Below, one piece after another: positions 63,201 through 64,000 of a stretch of 64,000 nucleotides of DNA. The notes beneath the pieces were generated by a model. It was not told where the DNA came from and did no database searches. It saw only the letters and a program-made list of their open reading frames with translations. The stretch covers positions 1 to 64,000 of the forward strand of contig NMRA01000771.1 of assembly GCA_002633005.1 (NCBI GenBank), read 5' to 3'. This DNA comes from Phoronis australis. Its lineage: Eukaryota > Phoronida > Phoronidae. Numbering within the stretch: position 1 is the first letter of the stretch; each line of letters opens with the position of its first letter. The translations under genes were made by a program, and so were the position numbers.

Positions 63201-64000
63201 ACTATTACTTTGAGCGTAGAGGCCCACTACACTCAAAAAGCCTGATGAGGACAAATTGTTACTTACCCCAGAGTTCATAAACATAAAATGGCCTCTGTCT
63301 TAAATATGAATTACTGCTACAAAGTCAAAACCTTGCACAACAATTTATGAAAAATTCAATTGTAAATGAAAAAACTTCAGAAAGTAATTGCGTCAGAACC
63401 ATTATCCAAAAGTAAAAGTGCTATTGGGCAAAGATTTATTCAACAAGATGACTTGGAAACAAAGAATTTCAGTTTCTCTACAATTTGGCCAATGAGATGA
63501 GAAATCAATTCTGTTGAATCACTACAAGCAATTGTTATGTAACAGAAAACAGAATAGAATGAGTTTCTAAGGCACTGCCCTTTTGGCCAATAATTTAACA
63601 TTAAAACACTGTACTGTTGTGATTCGCCGATTATTTCGAACCAATGTCCAACTACAGCCTCTATCCTGGCTGCGGCCGTGACCCATAACTATTTGGGTGA
63701 CATCTAAATCCCATTTTCTACTATTGTGCATTGACATATATGTGGATAGCATACATTCCCACAAAATCTTGAACAAGAGTAGACTGATGGAAACTTTCTG
63801 CAATCACATTCAGTATCTCAGTCACAATTTGATGGTGAGGCTCATACTCAATATGTGCCTGACAACTACGTTCTTAGCAATGGCATACACAATACAATTT
63901 TTCTCCATCAAAACACTTACACTTTAGAGAAACCTTCATTAAATCTCCATTTCTGCAATGGAATGAAGCACGATTCCTCAAAATGGGATGAGCACATCGC
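60270..64000. other. No supported gene; possible decayed coding sequence at 60785-61660
   Basis: Several adjacent minus-strand frames of 60-73 codons between 61660 and 60785 could be fragments of one frameshifted protein, for example EWFNAGVHQTALFSNDSALW (about 61524) and FRLKIYKSSLDGGQVERYYE (about 60860). I do not recognise a family. The rest, to the window end, is anonymous AT-rich DNA. Confidence 0.35.

Overview
The window is nuclear DNA from a metazoan, most likely a marine invertebrate. The evidence is one large intron-rich Src-family tyrosine kinase gene on the minus strand, with exon sizes close to those of vertebrate SRC/FYN/YES, set in AT-rich DNA crowded with retrotransposon and transposon remains: a 2A-bearing LINE, an L1/Tx1-like LINE, Penelope-like elements, a hAT-like MITE and foldback elements. 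I could not fix the phylum. Two single ambiguous bases (28437 and 60046) point to a draft assembly.

Layout. 1-6137 is a 10-bp minisatellite (consensus AGTGGAGGCC). 6141-10214 is a LINE on the minus strand with an intact reading frame carrying a ribosome-skipping 2A motif, an APE-type endonuclease and a reverse transcriptase. 11267-12425 is a broken LINE ORF1 with a short array of the same 10-bp minisatellite just upstream of its ATG. 13072-13470 is a LINE zinc-knuckle fragment. 17645-49943 is the kinase gene. 50-64 kb is mostly anonymous DNA with more repeats, including a third block of the 455-bp repeat family and a 24-bp minisatellite.

The kinase gene has nine common coding exons (49873 down to 27264). 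They encode an acylated N-terminus (Met-Gly-Asn-Cys), SH3, SH2, and the kinase domain up to the start of the C-lobe end. Two candidate last exons follow, 26104-25902 and 17847-17645. Both are 203 nt, both start in the same phase, and both encode 67 residues (37 of 67 identical). Each completes the kinase fold and carries its own regulatory tail tyrosine. Either choice gives a 528-residue protein, so the locus looks built to make two kinases that differ in the last part of the C-lobe and in the Csk-type inhibitory tail.

Between the two last exons (18.45-22.64 kb) lies a repeat array with a roughly 455-bp period, made of three diverged 150-bp monomers. Each monomer is centred on a GCCACTAGGNGGC motif, and several copies match the CTCF core consensus exactly. 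A third block lies at 55.0 kb. Other introns hold a decayed second copy of the 2A LINE interrupted by a 952-bp hAT-like element (32.5-37.0 kb), two Penelope-like relics with long inverted arms (28.0 and 40-41 kb), a repeat family ending in a TTGGCGAAAT hairpin (30.0-32.1 and 52.0-52.7 kb) and a foldback MITE (44.1 kb).
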